Assembly: GCA_012729675.1 (NCBI GenBank)
Contig: JAAYCR010000063.1
Coordinates: 1-34,016, forward strand
Source: Phycisphaerae bacterium
Lineage (GTDB): Bacteria > Planctomycetota > Phycisphaerae > Sedimentisphaerales > Anaerohalosphaeraceae
Reading direction: 5' to 3'
DNA: 34,016 bases
A program made the translations under genes and the position numbers. Positions 25,214 to 31,727 of the stretch are shown piece by piece. Numbering within the stretch: position 1 is the first letter of the stretch; each line of letters opens with the position of its first letter. The notes under the pieces were generated by a model. It did no database searches. It worked only from the letters and a program-made list of their open reading frames with translations, and had not been told where the DNA came from.

Positions 25214-26683
25214 TTATGGCAGCGAAGCAAGTCTTTGGTTGAGGACTTGAGAGACCAGCTTCGGATTCGCTTGTCCTTTGCTTTTTTGAATGACTTGCCC
25301 AGTCAAAAAACCGAGGGCTTTTTTGGCCTTTTTCGGGTTGTCTTTGGCGTCCTGAACGGCCTGCGCGTTTTCGGCCAGAACCTGTTCGACCAGGGCTTCA
25401 ATTTCGCCGGTGTCGCTTTTCTGAATGAGATTCTTCGCTTCAGCAATCTGTGCGGGATCGCCGCCGGAGCGGGTCATTTCCTCAAAGATCACCGCCGCCG
25501 AGGTGGCACTGATCTGGCCTTCATCGGTCATTTTGGCCAATACGGCAAGGTGTTCGGGCGATACCCCGAGTGCATCCACCGTCGTCTGCCGTTCATTGGC
25601 CAGTTTCAGCCCCGTCTGGGTCAGCAGATTGCAAACGCGCTTGGGGTCACCGCCGCAGCGCACGGCCGCATCAAATAACACGCCCGTCGCCTTTTCGCCG
25701 GTCAAGACCTGGGCGTCATAATCGCTCAGGCCGTAATCGCCGACAAACCGTTTCTGAATCGCCAACGGCAGTTCGCAAAGCCGCGCCTTGATCTCCTCAA
25801 GCCACTGGTCTGAAACCACCACCGGCACCAGATCCGGGTCGGGAAAGTAGCGATAATCGTGCGCCTCTTCCTTTTCGCGCTGCAGGACGGTCTGCTGGTT
25901 CACGTCGTCCCAGCCATAGGTGCTTTTATTGCCCATCTGCATAGTTTTGCCGGTGGTCAAAAATTCATCCAACTGGCGGTTGACTTCATAGGCGATGCTG
26001 CGTTCGATGGCGCGGAAGCTGTTAAGGTTCTTGACCTCGGTGATGGGAGTCTTGAAGACCTGGCCGCCGCGGGTGATGTGCAGGTTGACATTCGGTTCAA
26101 ACCGCATATGGCCTTTCTGCATATCGGCCTCGGAGACGCCCAGATAGCGGACGATGCGCTGCAGCTCTTGGGCCGCCAGCCGCACCTCGGCGGGGCTGTT
26201 CATATCCGGCTCGGTAACAATCTCTAAAAGCGGCGTGCAGGAGCGATTCAAATCCACGCCTGAATAATTGCCGAAGGTGTGAACGTTTTTGCCCGCATCT
26301 TCTTCAAGATGCGCTCGGCGGATGCGGATCTTTTTGGTCGTGCCGTCGTCCAGCAGAATATCCAGATAACCGTTCTCGGTTATCGGCAGGTCGTATTGGC
26401 TGATCTGGTAGTTCTTCGGCAGATCGGGGTAGTAATAGCTCTTGCGGTCCCACTTGGTAAAGCGCGCGATGTCGCAGTTGAGGGCCAGCCCGGTCAGTAT
26501 GCCGAATTCGACGGCGGCCTTGTTCAGCACCGGCAGCGCGCCCGGCATCCCGATACACACCGGGCACACCCGCGTATTGGGCGCGTGGCCATACGCCAAC
26601 TCACACCCGCAGAACATCTTTGTTTTGGTCGCCAGTTGAACGTGAATTTCTAACCCAACAATAATCTTGTAGTCTAAACTCAT
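25214..26683 (-). CDS. gatB: Asp-tRNA(Asn)/Glu-tRNA(Gln) amidotransferase subunit B
   Basis: GatB is the kinase/tRNA-binding subunit of GatCAB, which converts Glu-tRNA(Gln) or Asp-tRNA(Asn) to the amide form. The 489 residues start MSLDYKIIVGLEIHVQLATKTKMFC, with the zinc-type CGCELAYGHAPNTRVCPVC region and DLPKNYQISQYDLPI. The C-terminal YqeY-like helical domain ends ...KSKGQANPKLVSQVLNQRL. ATG 26683 is chosen over 26725 because AGGAAAG precedes it and homologues start here. Unusually, about 1.1 kb of repeats and two accessory genes separate it from gatA in the same operon. Confidence 0.97.
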   Translation of the reverse strand: MSLDYKIIVGLEIHVQLATKTKMFCGCELAYGHAPNTRVCPVCIGMPGALPVLNKAAVEFGILTGLALNCDIARFTKWDRKSYYYPDLPKNYQISQYDLPITENGYLDILLDDGTTKKIRIRRAHLEEDAGKNVHTFGNYSGVDLNRSCTPLLEIVTEPDMNSPAEVRLAAQELQRIVRYLGVSEADMQKGHMRFEPNVNLHITRGGQVFKTPITEVKNLNSFRAIERSIAYEVNRQLDEFLTTGKTMQMGNKSTYGWDDVNQQTVLQREKEEAHDYRYFPDPDLVPVVVSDQWLEEIKARLCELPLAIQKRFVGDYGLSDYDAQVLTGEKATGVLFDAAVRCGGDPKRVCNLLTQTGLKLANERQTTVDALGVSPEHLAVLAKMTDEGQISATSAAVIFEEMTRSGGDPAQIAEAKNLIQKSDTGEIEALVEQVLAENAQAVQDAKDNPKKAKKALGFLTGQVIQKSKGQANPKLVSQVLNQRLASLP

Positions 26684-26702
26684 TCTTACTTTCCTTATTT
26701 TT

Positions 26703-26729
26703 GCCACAGAGGGCACAGAGGACACAGAG
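26703..26729 (+). repeat. Left arm, three 9-bp units (NNCACAGAG), before gatB
   Basis: GCCACAGAG, GGCACAGAG and GACACAGAG are contiguous, 19 bp upstream of the gatB start. They are inverted relative to the arrays at 27371-27397 and 27779-27805, so the transcript could pair across the intervening genes. Confidence 0.9.
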
Positions 26730-26772
26730 TTGTTTTATTAACTTTTTTCAGAAGAGATCACTATCCAAACAT

Positions 26773-27363
26773 CTACACATTTAAAAAAATAAACCATAAA
26801 TAAAAAGTGCTATCTGTTTTATGCCATGCGTATTGAAATATGTCATTACCAATAGAGCAGAAAGCATCTCCTCTTAGCATTTTAATATCCGGTTTCATCA
26901 ATTGTATCTCAATAGATGAAGAAGGATGAATATAAGTTCCATCTTCTTTGAAAACGATACCCCTTGCGATTTTGCTGAGTATTCTGTTGATCCGGCTTGT
27001 TTCAGCGAAGAAAACTTCGCCGTTTCCCAAGATAATTCCACCTTCTGATAATATATCTACAGAATTAATATGGTCATTTATATAACTTTTGTATTTATGG
27101 GACTCCGATCTATTGAGACTTCGTAGTATTTTTTCTTTCCATAAATCTTTCATTTCTTTGCATTCAGAAAAAGCGGCAACTGACAAGAAAAAAAGGAAAT
27201 ACTCATCATCTTTTTCATGCTCCTTATTGCACTTGATGTGCGTTGGAACCGTTAGAAGATTAGACGTTTTCTTCGGGAAGATGCTTTTGGGTGGAATGTG
27301 ATCCTTAGAGTCAGCTTTATCTTTTCCACATAAATAGCAAATTTTATCATTTTTTGATATCAA
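26773..27363 (-). CDS. HNH-endonuclease-like protein, cargo between gatA and gatB
   Basis: The protein has 196 residues from TTG 27363. The reading frame stays open upstream through the 9-bp repeat array to 27399, where it would encode the artefact-like PQRTQRAQR; no ATG exists near the N-terminus. CYLCGKDKADSKDHIPPKSIFP, then VPTHIKCNKEHEKDDEYF, fits an HNH-type zinc-finger nuclease fold: a CxxC pair, a D-H catalytic pair and a C-N ligand position. The rest of the protein is not recognised. Base composition is visibly AT-richer than the gat genes, which suggests transfer. Function is not known; a homing or element-mobilising nuclease is an inference from fold and context. Confidence 0.7.
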   Translation of the reverse strand: MISKNDKICYLCGKDKADSKDHIPPKSIFPKKTSNLLTVPTHIKCNKEHEKDDEYFLFFLSVAAFSECKEMKDLWKEKILRSLNRSESHKYKSYINDHINSVDILSEGGIILGNGEVFFAETSRINRILSKIARGIVFKEDGTYIHPSSSIEIQLMKPDIKMLRGDAFCSIGNDIFQYAWHKTDSTFYLWFIFLNV

Positions 27364-27370
27364 TGTATTT

Positions 27371-27397
27371 CTCTGTGCTCTCTGTGTCCTCTGTGGC
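27371..27397 (-). repeat. Middle array of three 9-bp units
   Basis: On the coding (minus) strand: GCCACAGAG, GACACAGAG, AGCACAGAG. It starts eight bases after the GxxExxY stop and ends seven bases before the HNH start, dividing the two cargo genes. Its AGAGGA/AGAG content can act as a ribosome-binding site. Confidence 0.9.
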
Positions 27398-27405
27398 AAA
27401 AAAAA

Positions 27406-27771
27406 CTATACAGACACCCGTTTGATACCGTTAATCAACCTATCTTCGCCGAAGTTGATAATCAAGCCGCGTTTTAGTTTTGTTGCTTTCAAATATGAGA
27501 TCGTTTGCGAGAGCGCAACGGCCGTCGGCAGCTTGACGGCTTTTAATTCCACGACGACCTCATTCTCAACGAGAAGGTCGATCTTTAGCCCCTTGATTTC
27601 ACGCCCTTTATAGACAATATCAACAGGCACTTGCCGTTGGTGCTGAATACTCTGCAATTGAAATTCATGGCAAAGCGCCTCTTCGTAAATGGACTCCAGC
27701 AATCCCGGCCCCAATTCCTTATGGACTTCAATGGCCGCCCCAATGATTCGTTCTGTAAGTTTATCTGCCAT
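27406..27771 (-). CDS. GxxExxY family protein, cargo between gatA and gatB
   Basis: The protein has 121 residues beginning MADKLTERIIGAAIEVHKELGPG. The signature G-L-L-E-S-I-Y (residues 23-29) defines the GxxExxY family. The later VDLLVENEVVVELKA-like region (here IDLLVENEVVVELKAVKL) and QTISYLKATKLKRGLIINFG complete it. The D...E-x-K arrangement resembles a restriction-nuclease-like core, but the function of the family is unknown. ATG 27771 is preceded by CACAGAGATATAAA, so the last repeat unit appears to supply the ribosome-binding site. A longer frame to 27942 overlaps gatA and is rejected. The gene is bracketed by 9-bp repeat arrays on both sides. Confidence 0.88.
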   Translation of the reverse strand: MADKLTERIIGAAIEVHKELGPGLLESIYEEALCHEFQLQSIQHQRQVPVDIVYKGREIKGLKIDLLVENEVVVELKAVKLPTAVALSQTISYLKATKLKRGLIINFGEDRLINGIKRVSV

Positions 27772-27778
27772 TTTATAT

Positions 27779-27805
27779 CTCTGTGTTCTCTGTGTCCTCT
27801 GTGGC
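27779..27805 (-). repeat. Right arm, three 9-bp units after gatA
   Basis: On the coding strand: GCCACAGAG, GACACAGAG, AACACAGAG. It starts 12 bases after the gatA stop codon and ends seven bases before the GxxExxY start. It has the same orientation as 27371-27397 and is inverted relative to 26703-26729. Confidence 0.9.
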
Positions 27806-27817
27806 AAAAAAAAGCGT

Positions 27818-29281
27818 TTACAGTAAAGGGCTTCGTTTGTGCCAGTCGGTGGCGTTTTGGTACATTTGCGCGATGCGCAGCAGTTTATCTTCCGTAAAGG
27901 CGTCGGTGATAATCTGCAAACCGATAGGCAGGTTGTTCTCATCGAAGCCGCAGGGAACGCTCATGCCCGGCAGGCCGGCCAGATTGACGGCGATGGTATA
28001 GACATCGGCCAGATACATCTTGAGCGGGTCGTCGGTCTTTTCGCCGATCTTAAAGGCGGTCGTCGGGCTGACCGGCAACATCAGACAGTCGGCCTTTTCA
28101 AAGGCGGCGATAAAATCCCGACGGATCAGCGTTCTGACTTTCAGCGCCTTGAGGTAATAAGCGTCATAATAGCCGCTGGACAGGGCAAACGTACCGAGCA
28201 TAATACGGCGTTTGACTTCGGCGCCAAAGGCCTCGCTCCGCGATTTGGTATAGACCTCGACATAATCGTCGGCTGCGCCGCTGCGATAACCGTAGTGTAC
28301 CCCGTCGAAGCGGGCCAGATTGCTGGATGCCTCGGCGGTGGCGATGACATAGTAGGTTGCGATGGCGTAAGGGTAATGCGGCATCGTAACTTCAACCGGT
28401 TCGGCGCCAAGCGAACGATAGACAGCCATACTGTCTTCGAATGCTTTTCGCACAGCCGGATCGGCGCCGGGGTGTAATTCCGGTACGTAAGCGATACGAA
28501 GGCCGTCCAGAGGCCGGTTCAGATCGGCCAGATAGTCGATTTTCGGTGCAAGAGTCTCCGCCACGCTGGTGCTGTCCCGCCGGTCATGACCGGCGATGAC
28601 GTTCATCATCAGCGCCGCGTCGGCGACGTCCCGCGTCAACGATCCGATCTGGTCAAAGCTGGAGCCGTAGGTGACCAGCCCGTAGCGGGACACCCGGCCA
28701 TAGGTGGGCTTAAGGCCGGTGATGCCGCAGAACGAAGCGGGCTGGCGGATCGAGCCGCCGGTGTCGCTGCCCAGCGCCGCCGCACACAGCCCCGCCGCAA
28801 CCGCCGCAGCCGAGCCGCCGCTGCTGCCGCCGGCGACGCGGGCGTTGTCCCAGGGATTGACCGTTTTTCGCAGGGGGGAGGTTTCGGTGCTGGAGCCCAT
28901 GGCGAACTCATCGAGATTGGTCTTGCCGATGATGACGGCGTCGGCGGCCAGCAATTGCTCGATGACGTGGGCGTCGTACGGGGCGTGAAAATGTTCGAGC
29001 ATTTTTGAGCCGCAGGTCGTCGGGCCGAAGGCGGTACACATATTATCCTTAACGGCGACGGGCACACCCGCCAGAAGGCCGACGGGCTGGCCGGCGGCGA
29101 TTTTTTTGTCGATGGCCTCGGCATCCCGCAGGGCCTTTTCGGCAAACGTCGAGATATACGCCCCCAGCGTCGGATCGTATTTTTCAATACGGCCAAGGCA
29201 GTCCCGAACCGCTTCGACACTGGATAATTTCTTTGCCGCAATCGCGTTACGAAGCTCAAGAGCTGTCAGTCGTTCACTCAT
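27818..29281 (-). CDS. gatA: Asp-tRNA(Asn)/Glu-tRNA(Gln) amidotransferase subunit A
   Basis: GatA is the glutaminase subunit of GatCAB and supplies ammonia from glutamine. The 487 residues hold the amidase Ser-cisSer-Lys triad: Lys in GVPVAVKDNMC, the serines in AGGSSGGSAAAVAAG and the block ALGSDTGGSIRQPASFCG. C-terminal NLAGLPGMSVPCGFDENNLPIGLQI is typical. The start ATG 29281 lies 27 bp after gatC and the two are surely co-transcribed. The cargo genes begin 46 bp after its stop. Confidence 0.97.
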   Translation of the reverse strand: MSERLTALELRNAIAAKKLSSVEAVRDCLGRIEKYDPTLGAYISTFAEKALRDAEAIDKKIAAGQPVGLLAGVPVAVKDNMCTAFGPTTCGSKMLEHFHAPYDAHVIEQLLAADAVIIGKTNLDEFAMGSSTETSPLRKTVNPWDNARVAGGSSGGSAAAVAAGLCAAALGSDTGGSIRQPASFCGITGLKPTYGRVSRYGLVTYGSSFDQIGSLTRDVADAALMMNVIAGHDRRDSTSVAETLAPKIDYLADLNRPLDGLRIAYVPELHPGADPAVRKAFEDSMAVYRSLGAEPVEVTMPHYPYAIATYYVIATAEASSNLARFDGVHYGYRSGAADDYVEVYTKSRSEAFGAEVKRRIMLGTFALSSGYYDAYYLKALKVRTLIRRDFIAAFEKADCLMLPVSPTTAFKIGEKTDDPLKMYLADVYTIAVNLAGLPGMSVPCGFDENNLPIGLQIITDAFTEDKLLRIAQMYQNATDWHKRSPLL

Positions 29282-29308
29282 TGATTTTACCTTTTGCCTT
29301 TTCCTTTT

Positions 29309-29617
29309 TTACGCGCCTGAGTTGTCGTCAAGTATTTTGGGGACGATAAAATAGCCGTCCGTCTGGTCGGGGGCGTTGGCCAGTGCCTGCTCGTTGCTCA
29401 GCGACGGCTGCGGCACATCCTCCCGAAACACATTTTGCACCGGCAGGCAGTGGGCCAGCGGCTCAACCTGCTCGGTGTCCAGGACGTTGATTTTTTCGAT
29501 ATAGCCGACGATGTCGCTCAACTGGGCGCTGAATTGGGCGATTTCCGACTCGCTCAATTCCAGCCGGCTCAGCACGGCGACCCGCTCAACCATTTTTCTG
29601 TCAATTTGCAGGCTCAT
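29309..29617 (-). CDS. gatC: Asp-tRNA(Asn)/Glu-tRNA(Gln) amidotransferase subunit C
   Basis: GatC is the small belt-like subunit stabilising the GatA-GatB complex. The 102 residues show the family pattern VERVAVLSRLELSESEIAQFSAQLSDIVGYIEKINVLDT and VFREDVPQPS, ending FIVPKILDDN. ATG 29617 has AGGAG upstream. It is the first of the gat genes here, followed by gatA. Confidence 0.95.
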   Translation of the reverse strand: MSLQIDRKMVERVAVLSRLELSESEIAQFSAQLSDIVGYIEKINVLDTEQVEPLAHCLPVQNVFREDVPQPSLSNEQALANAPDQTDGYFIVPKILDDNSGA

Positions 29618-29643
29618 GGCGTACTCCTGTTAAACTAACGTAG

Positions 29644-29662
29644 CACGGGCTTCCAGCCCGTG
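29644..29662. repeat. REP-like hairpin between tsaE and gatC
   Basis: CACGGGCT-TCC-AGCCCGTG is a perfect eight-pair hairpin, 26 bp upstream of gatC. The run of A lies on its plus-strand side, so it is not a terminator for the leftward operon. The motif looks like a dispersed palindromic repeat. Confidence 0.6.
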
Positions 29663-29763
29663 AAAAAAGTTCTCATAATTTTGCCACAACTATACCACTT
29701 ATGGCCGCTTCCGGCAAGGACAAATAGCGGCATTCGGACGAAGAATTGCCGGAGACGACCCGA

Positions 29764-30225
29764 TTATGCAATGCCGGACGGGGCGTTTTCAAGCGTGATC
29801 GTCCGCACATCGCCGCCTCCATGGAAAAGCCGAATCGTAAGCGGATTCAGCGACGCCATAGACTCCCACACCCGGTCGGCCCACTCGACCAGCACCACCG
29901 AGTCCGGGCGGCTGTATTCCTCAACCCCGAGGGCCTCAAACTCGGCCGCCGATTCCAGCCGGTAGGCGTCAATATGATAGACCTGCATCCCCCCGCCCCA
30001 CGCAAAATACTCATTGACCAGCACAAACGTCGGGCTGGTCACCAAGTCGTCCTGCTCGACGCCGAGGCCGTGCGCAATCCCCTTAATCAAATGCGTCTTG
30101 CCCGTCCCCAGATTGCCGATCAACGCAATCACCTCCCCACCCTTCAAGGCCTCTCCAATCCGCCGCCCCAGCGCAATCGTCTCAGCGGCACTCTGCGTTG
30201 AAATTTCAATTTTCCTGTTAGTCAT
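29764..30225 (-). CDS. tsaE: tRNA threonylcarbamoyladenosine biosynthesis ATPase TsaE
   Basis: TsaE is the P-loop ATPase that works with TsaB and TsaD in t6A37 synthesis. From ATG 30225 (MTNRKIEIST) the protein has 153 residues: Walker A GNLGTGKTHLIKG, then TSPTFVLVNEYF, VYHIDAYRL and VVLVEWADRV. The longer frame to 30288 runs into the 9-bp repeat element upstream and is rejected. No strong Shine-Dalgarno is visible, perhaps because the repeat element sits 28 bp upstream. It follows thiL in the operon. Confidence 0.93.
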   Translation of the reverse strand: MTNRKIEISTQSAAETIALGRRIGEALKGGEVIALIGNLGTGKTHLIKGIAHGLGVEQDDLVTSPTFVLVNEYFAWGGGMQVYHIDAYRLESAAEFEALGVEEYSRPDSVVLVEWADRVWESMASLNPLTIRLFHGGGDVRTITLENAPSGIA

Positions 30226-30253
30226 CGTATCAGCTTTCGCAATTTTATTTAAA

Positions 30254-30323
30254 ACCATGAAGCCCATGAAGCACACGAAGTTTTCCAATTATTTTTCTTT
30301 GTGATCTTCATGTTCTTCATGGT
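30254..30323. repeat. Inverted arms of 9-bp units between thiL and tsaE (empty element)
   Basis: The left arm is ACCATGAAG, CCCATGAAG, CACACGAAG (30254-30280). The right arm, read on the minus strand, is ACCATGAAG, AACATGAAG, ATCACAAAG (30323-30297). Each arm is exactly 27 bp. They are separated by a 16-bp AT-rich spacer and can form a long hairpin. The right arm starts 11 bases after the thiL stop codon. Confidence 0.9.
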
Positions 30324-30334
30324 TAATACTCTTT

Positions 30335-31243
30335 CTACAAATGGTCAAATCCTTTGGGTTCCAGTTTTGCTATCTTGCCATCAAGTGTTTGCAATCTCAT
30401 GCCGCATTCGGCGGTGATTTCGCCGATGCGGGTAATTGAAATACTTTTTAATCCCGCCAGCTTGCCAAATTCCGAAGGCGCGATTGCAAAGAGCAGTTCA
30501 AAATCTTCACCGTCGTTCAATGCAGCCGCAAGCGGGTCACCGCCCTGCCGTGCGGCCTCGGAGACGGGCAGCATCGCGGCCTCTACTATCGCCCCGACGT
30601 TGCTTTGCGTGCAGATGCGGTTCAGGTCAGTGCTTAACCCGTCGGTAATATCCATCATCGAATGAATACGGGCGGCCTTTGTGATGGCCAGCGCCTCGTT
30701 GACCCGCGGCACAAACGTCAAGTGTTTGTGCGCCAGCGATCCGCCCAGCGTCCCCGTCACACAAATCACATCTCCGGCCTGTGCCCCGTTTCGCCGCACG
30801 GGGGCGTGATGGCCGCTCGGAACGCTCAGCATCGTCACACAAATCGCCAGCCGGTCGCCACCCTGCCACTTCGTAATATCCCCGCCGATCAGCTCACAGT
30901 CAAACATCCGCCCGGCCCGCAGCAGCCCGGCGTGCAGTTCTTTGAGCCGCTCGCCGCCGAACCCCTGCGGCAGGCCCACCGCACACACCGCACAGATCGG
31001 CACGCTCGCCATGGCCGCACAATCGCTCAGACTGGCCGCCATCGCCTTATACCCCGCCTGTTCCAGCGAACACGACGACAGGTCAAAATGCGACCCGTCC
31101 AAAAGCATATCCGTCGTGACAAGCACCGACTCGCTCGGCGCAACGTTCACCTGCGCCATATCGTCACCGATACCAATGGGGAATCTTGCCGCGTCAATCT
31201 TGCTTTGTTGAGCAAACCAGGATGTCATTTTGTCTTCTTTCAT
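30335..31243 (-). CDS. thiL: Thiamine-monophosphate kinase
   Basis: ThiL phosphorylates thiamine monophosphate to thiamine diphosphate with ATP. The 302 residues from ATG 31243 carry the ATP/Mg block GIGDDMAQV near residue 24, [13 protein letters not shown], then [27 protein letters not shown] and [14 protein letters not shown], with [10 protein letters not shown] near the C-terminus. Two starts are possible (31243 or 31228). I prefer 31243 because [12 protein letters not shown] fits the usual spacing to GIGDD. It is flanked by repeat elements on both sides: 8-bp units upstream, 9-bp units downstream. Confidence 0.93.
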   Translation of the reverse strand: MKEDKMTSWFAQQSKIDAARFPIGIGDDMAQVNVAPSESVLVTTDMLLDGSHFDLSSCSLEQAGYKAMAASLSDCAAMASVPICAVCAVGLPQGFGGERLKELHAGLLRAGRMFDCELIGGDITKWQGGDRLAICVTMLSVPSGHHAPVRRNGAQAGDVICVTGTLGGSLAHKHLTFVPRVNEALAITKAARIHSMMDITDGLSTDLNRICTQSNVGAIVEAAMLPVSEAARQGGDPLAAALNDGEDFELLFAIAPSEFGKLAGLKSISITRIGEITAECGMRLQTLDGKIAKLEPKGFDHL

Positions 31244-31251
31244 TGTATTAT

Positions 31252-31283
31252 GAACACAAGAACTCAAGGACTCAAGAACTCAA
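31252..31283 (+). repeat. Left arm, four 8-bp units, between the four-helix gene and thiL
   Basis: GAACACAA, GAACTCAA, GGACTCAA and GAACTCAA are contiguous, eight bases before the thiL start. They adjoin (three bases) the stop of the four-helix-bundle gene. The array is inverted relative to 31670-31717. Confidence 0.9.
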
Positions 31284-31286
31284 GAA

Positions 31287-31646
31287 TTAGTTGTTTTCGA
31301 TTTTAGAGCGATAAAGAGACAACAACTTGCTGACTTCTTCGGCCTGTTCTTTCATCTGTGCCGTCTGACAATAGGCCAAATCCTGTGCCAGAATCAGATA
31401 ATATCGAATCTCTTCAAGTGAACCGTAAGCAATCGTCAGGAAATGCGATTTTTCCGCCTTCGACTTCTTTTTGAATCCCTCAGCAATGTTTGCCGGAATT
31501 GAAACAGCCGCCCGCCTCATTTGGCTGACAAGCCCATATAATTCTGATTTGGGAAAATCCTGGGTTGATTTATACACAGAAAGCACAAGCTGATGTGCTT
31601 TTTGCCACACAAATAAATCTTCAAATTTCTTCGCCGGCTGATTCAT
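31287..31646 (-). CDS. Four-helix bundle protein (S23 / 23S rRNA intervening-sequence type)
   Basis: The protein has 119 residues. FEDLFVWQKAHQLVLSVY, then SELYGLVSQMRRAAVSIPANIAEGF and AYGSLEEIRYYLILAQDL are the hallmarks of the S23/four-helix-bundle family. These proteins were first seen encoded in intervening sequences of 23S rRNA and are related to the Avd accessory protein of diversity-generating retroelements. The molecular role is unknown; the family forms basic pentameric barrels that bind nucleic acid. ATG 31646 has GGGAG upstream. The gene is bracketed by inverted arrays of 8-bp units and inserted between argH and thiL, so it looks like cargo rather than part of the operon's metabolism. 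Confidence 0.92.
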   Translation of the reverse strand: MNQPAKKFEDLFVWQKAHQLVLSVYKSTQDFPKSELYGLVSQMRRAAVSIPANIAEGFKKKSKAEKSHFLTIAYGSLEEIRYYLILAQDLAYCQTAQMKEQAEEVSKLLSLYRSKIENN

Positions 31647-31669
31647 TCAGTTACTCCCTTCTTCTTTCA

Positions 31670-31717
31670 TTCTTGTGTTCTTGAGTTCTTGTGTTCTTGT
31701 GTTCTTGTGTTCTTGTG
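31670..31717 (-). repeat. Right arm, six 8-bp units after argH
   Basis: On the coding strand the unit is CACAAGAA (one copy CTCAAGAA), six times in a row. It starts ten bases after the argH stop and ends 23 bases before the four-helix gene start. Confidence 0.9.
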
Positions 31718-31727
31718 TCCTTCCTCC

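Noticed and set aside
27399-27942. Longer N-termini of the HNH-like and GxxExxY genes containing PQRTQR peptides
   Set aside because: These residues are the 9-bp repeats read in frame, a familiar annotation artefact; better starts exist at 27363 and 27771.
26703-31717. CRISPR array interpretation of the tandem units
   Set aside because: Units are 7-9 bp, contiguous and without spacers, with no cas genes; the inverted two-arm layout is not that of CRISPR.
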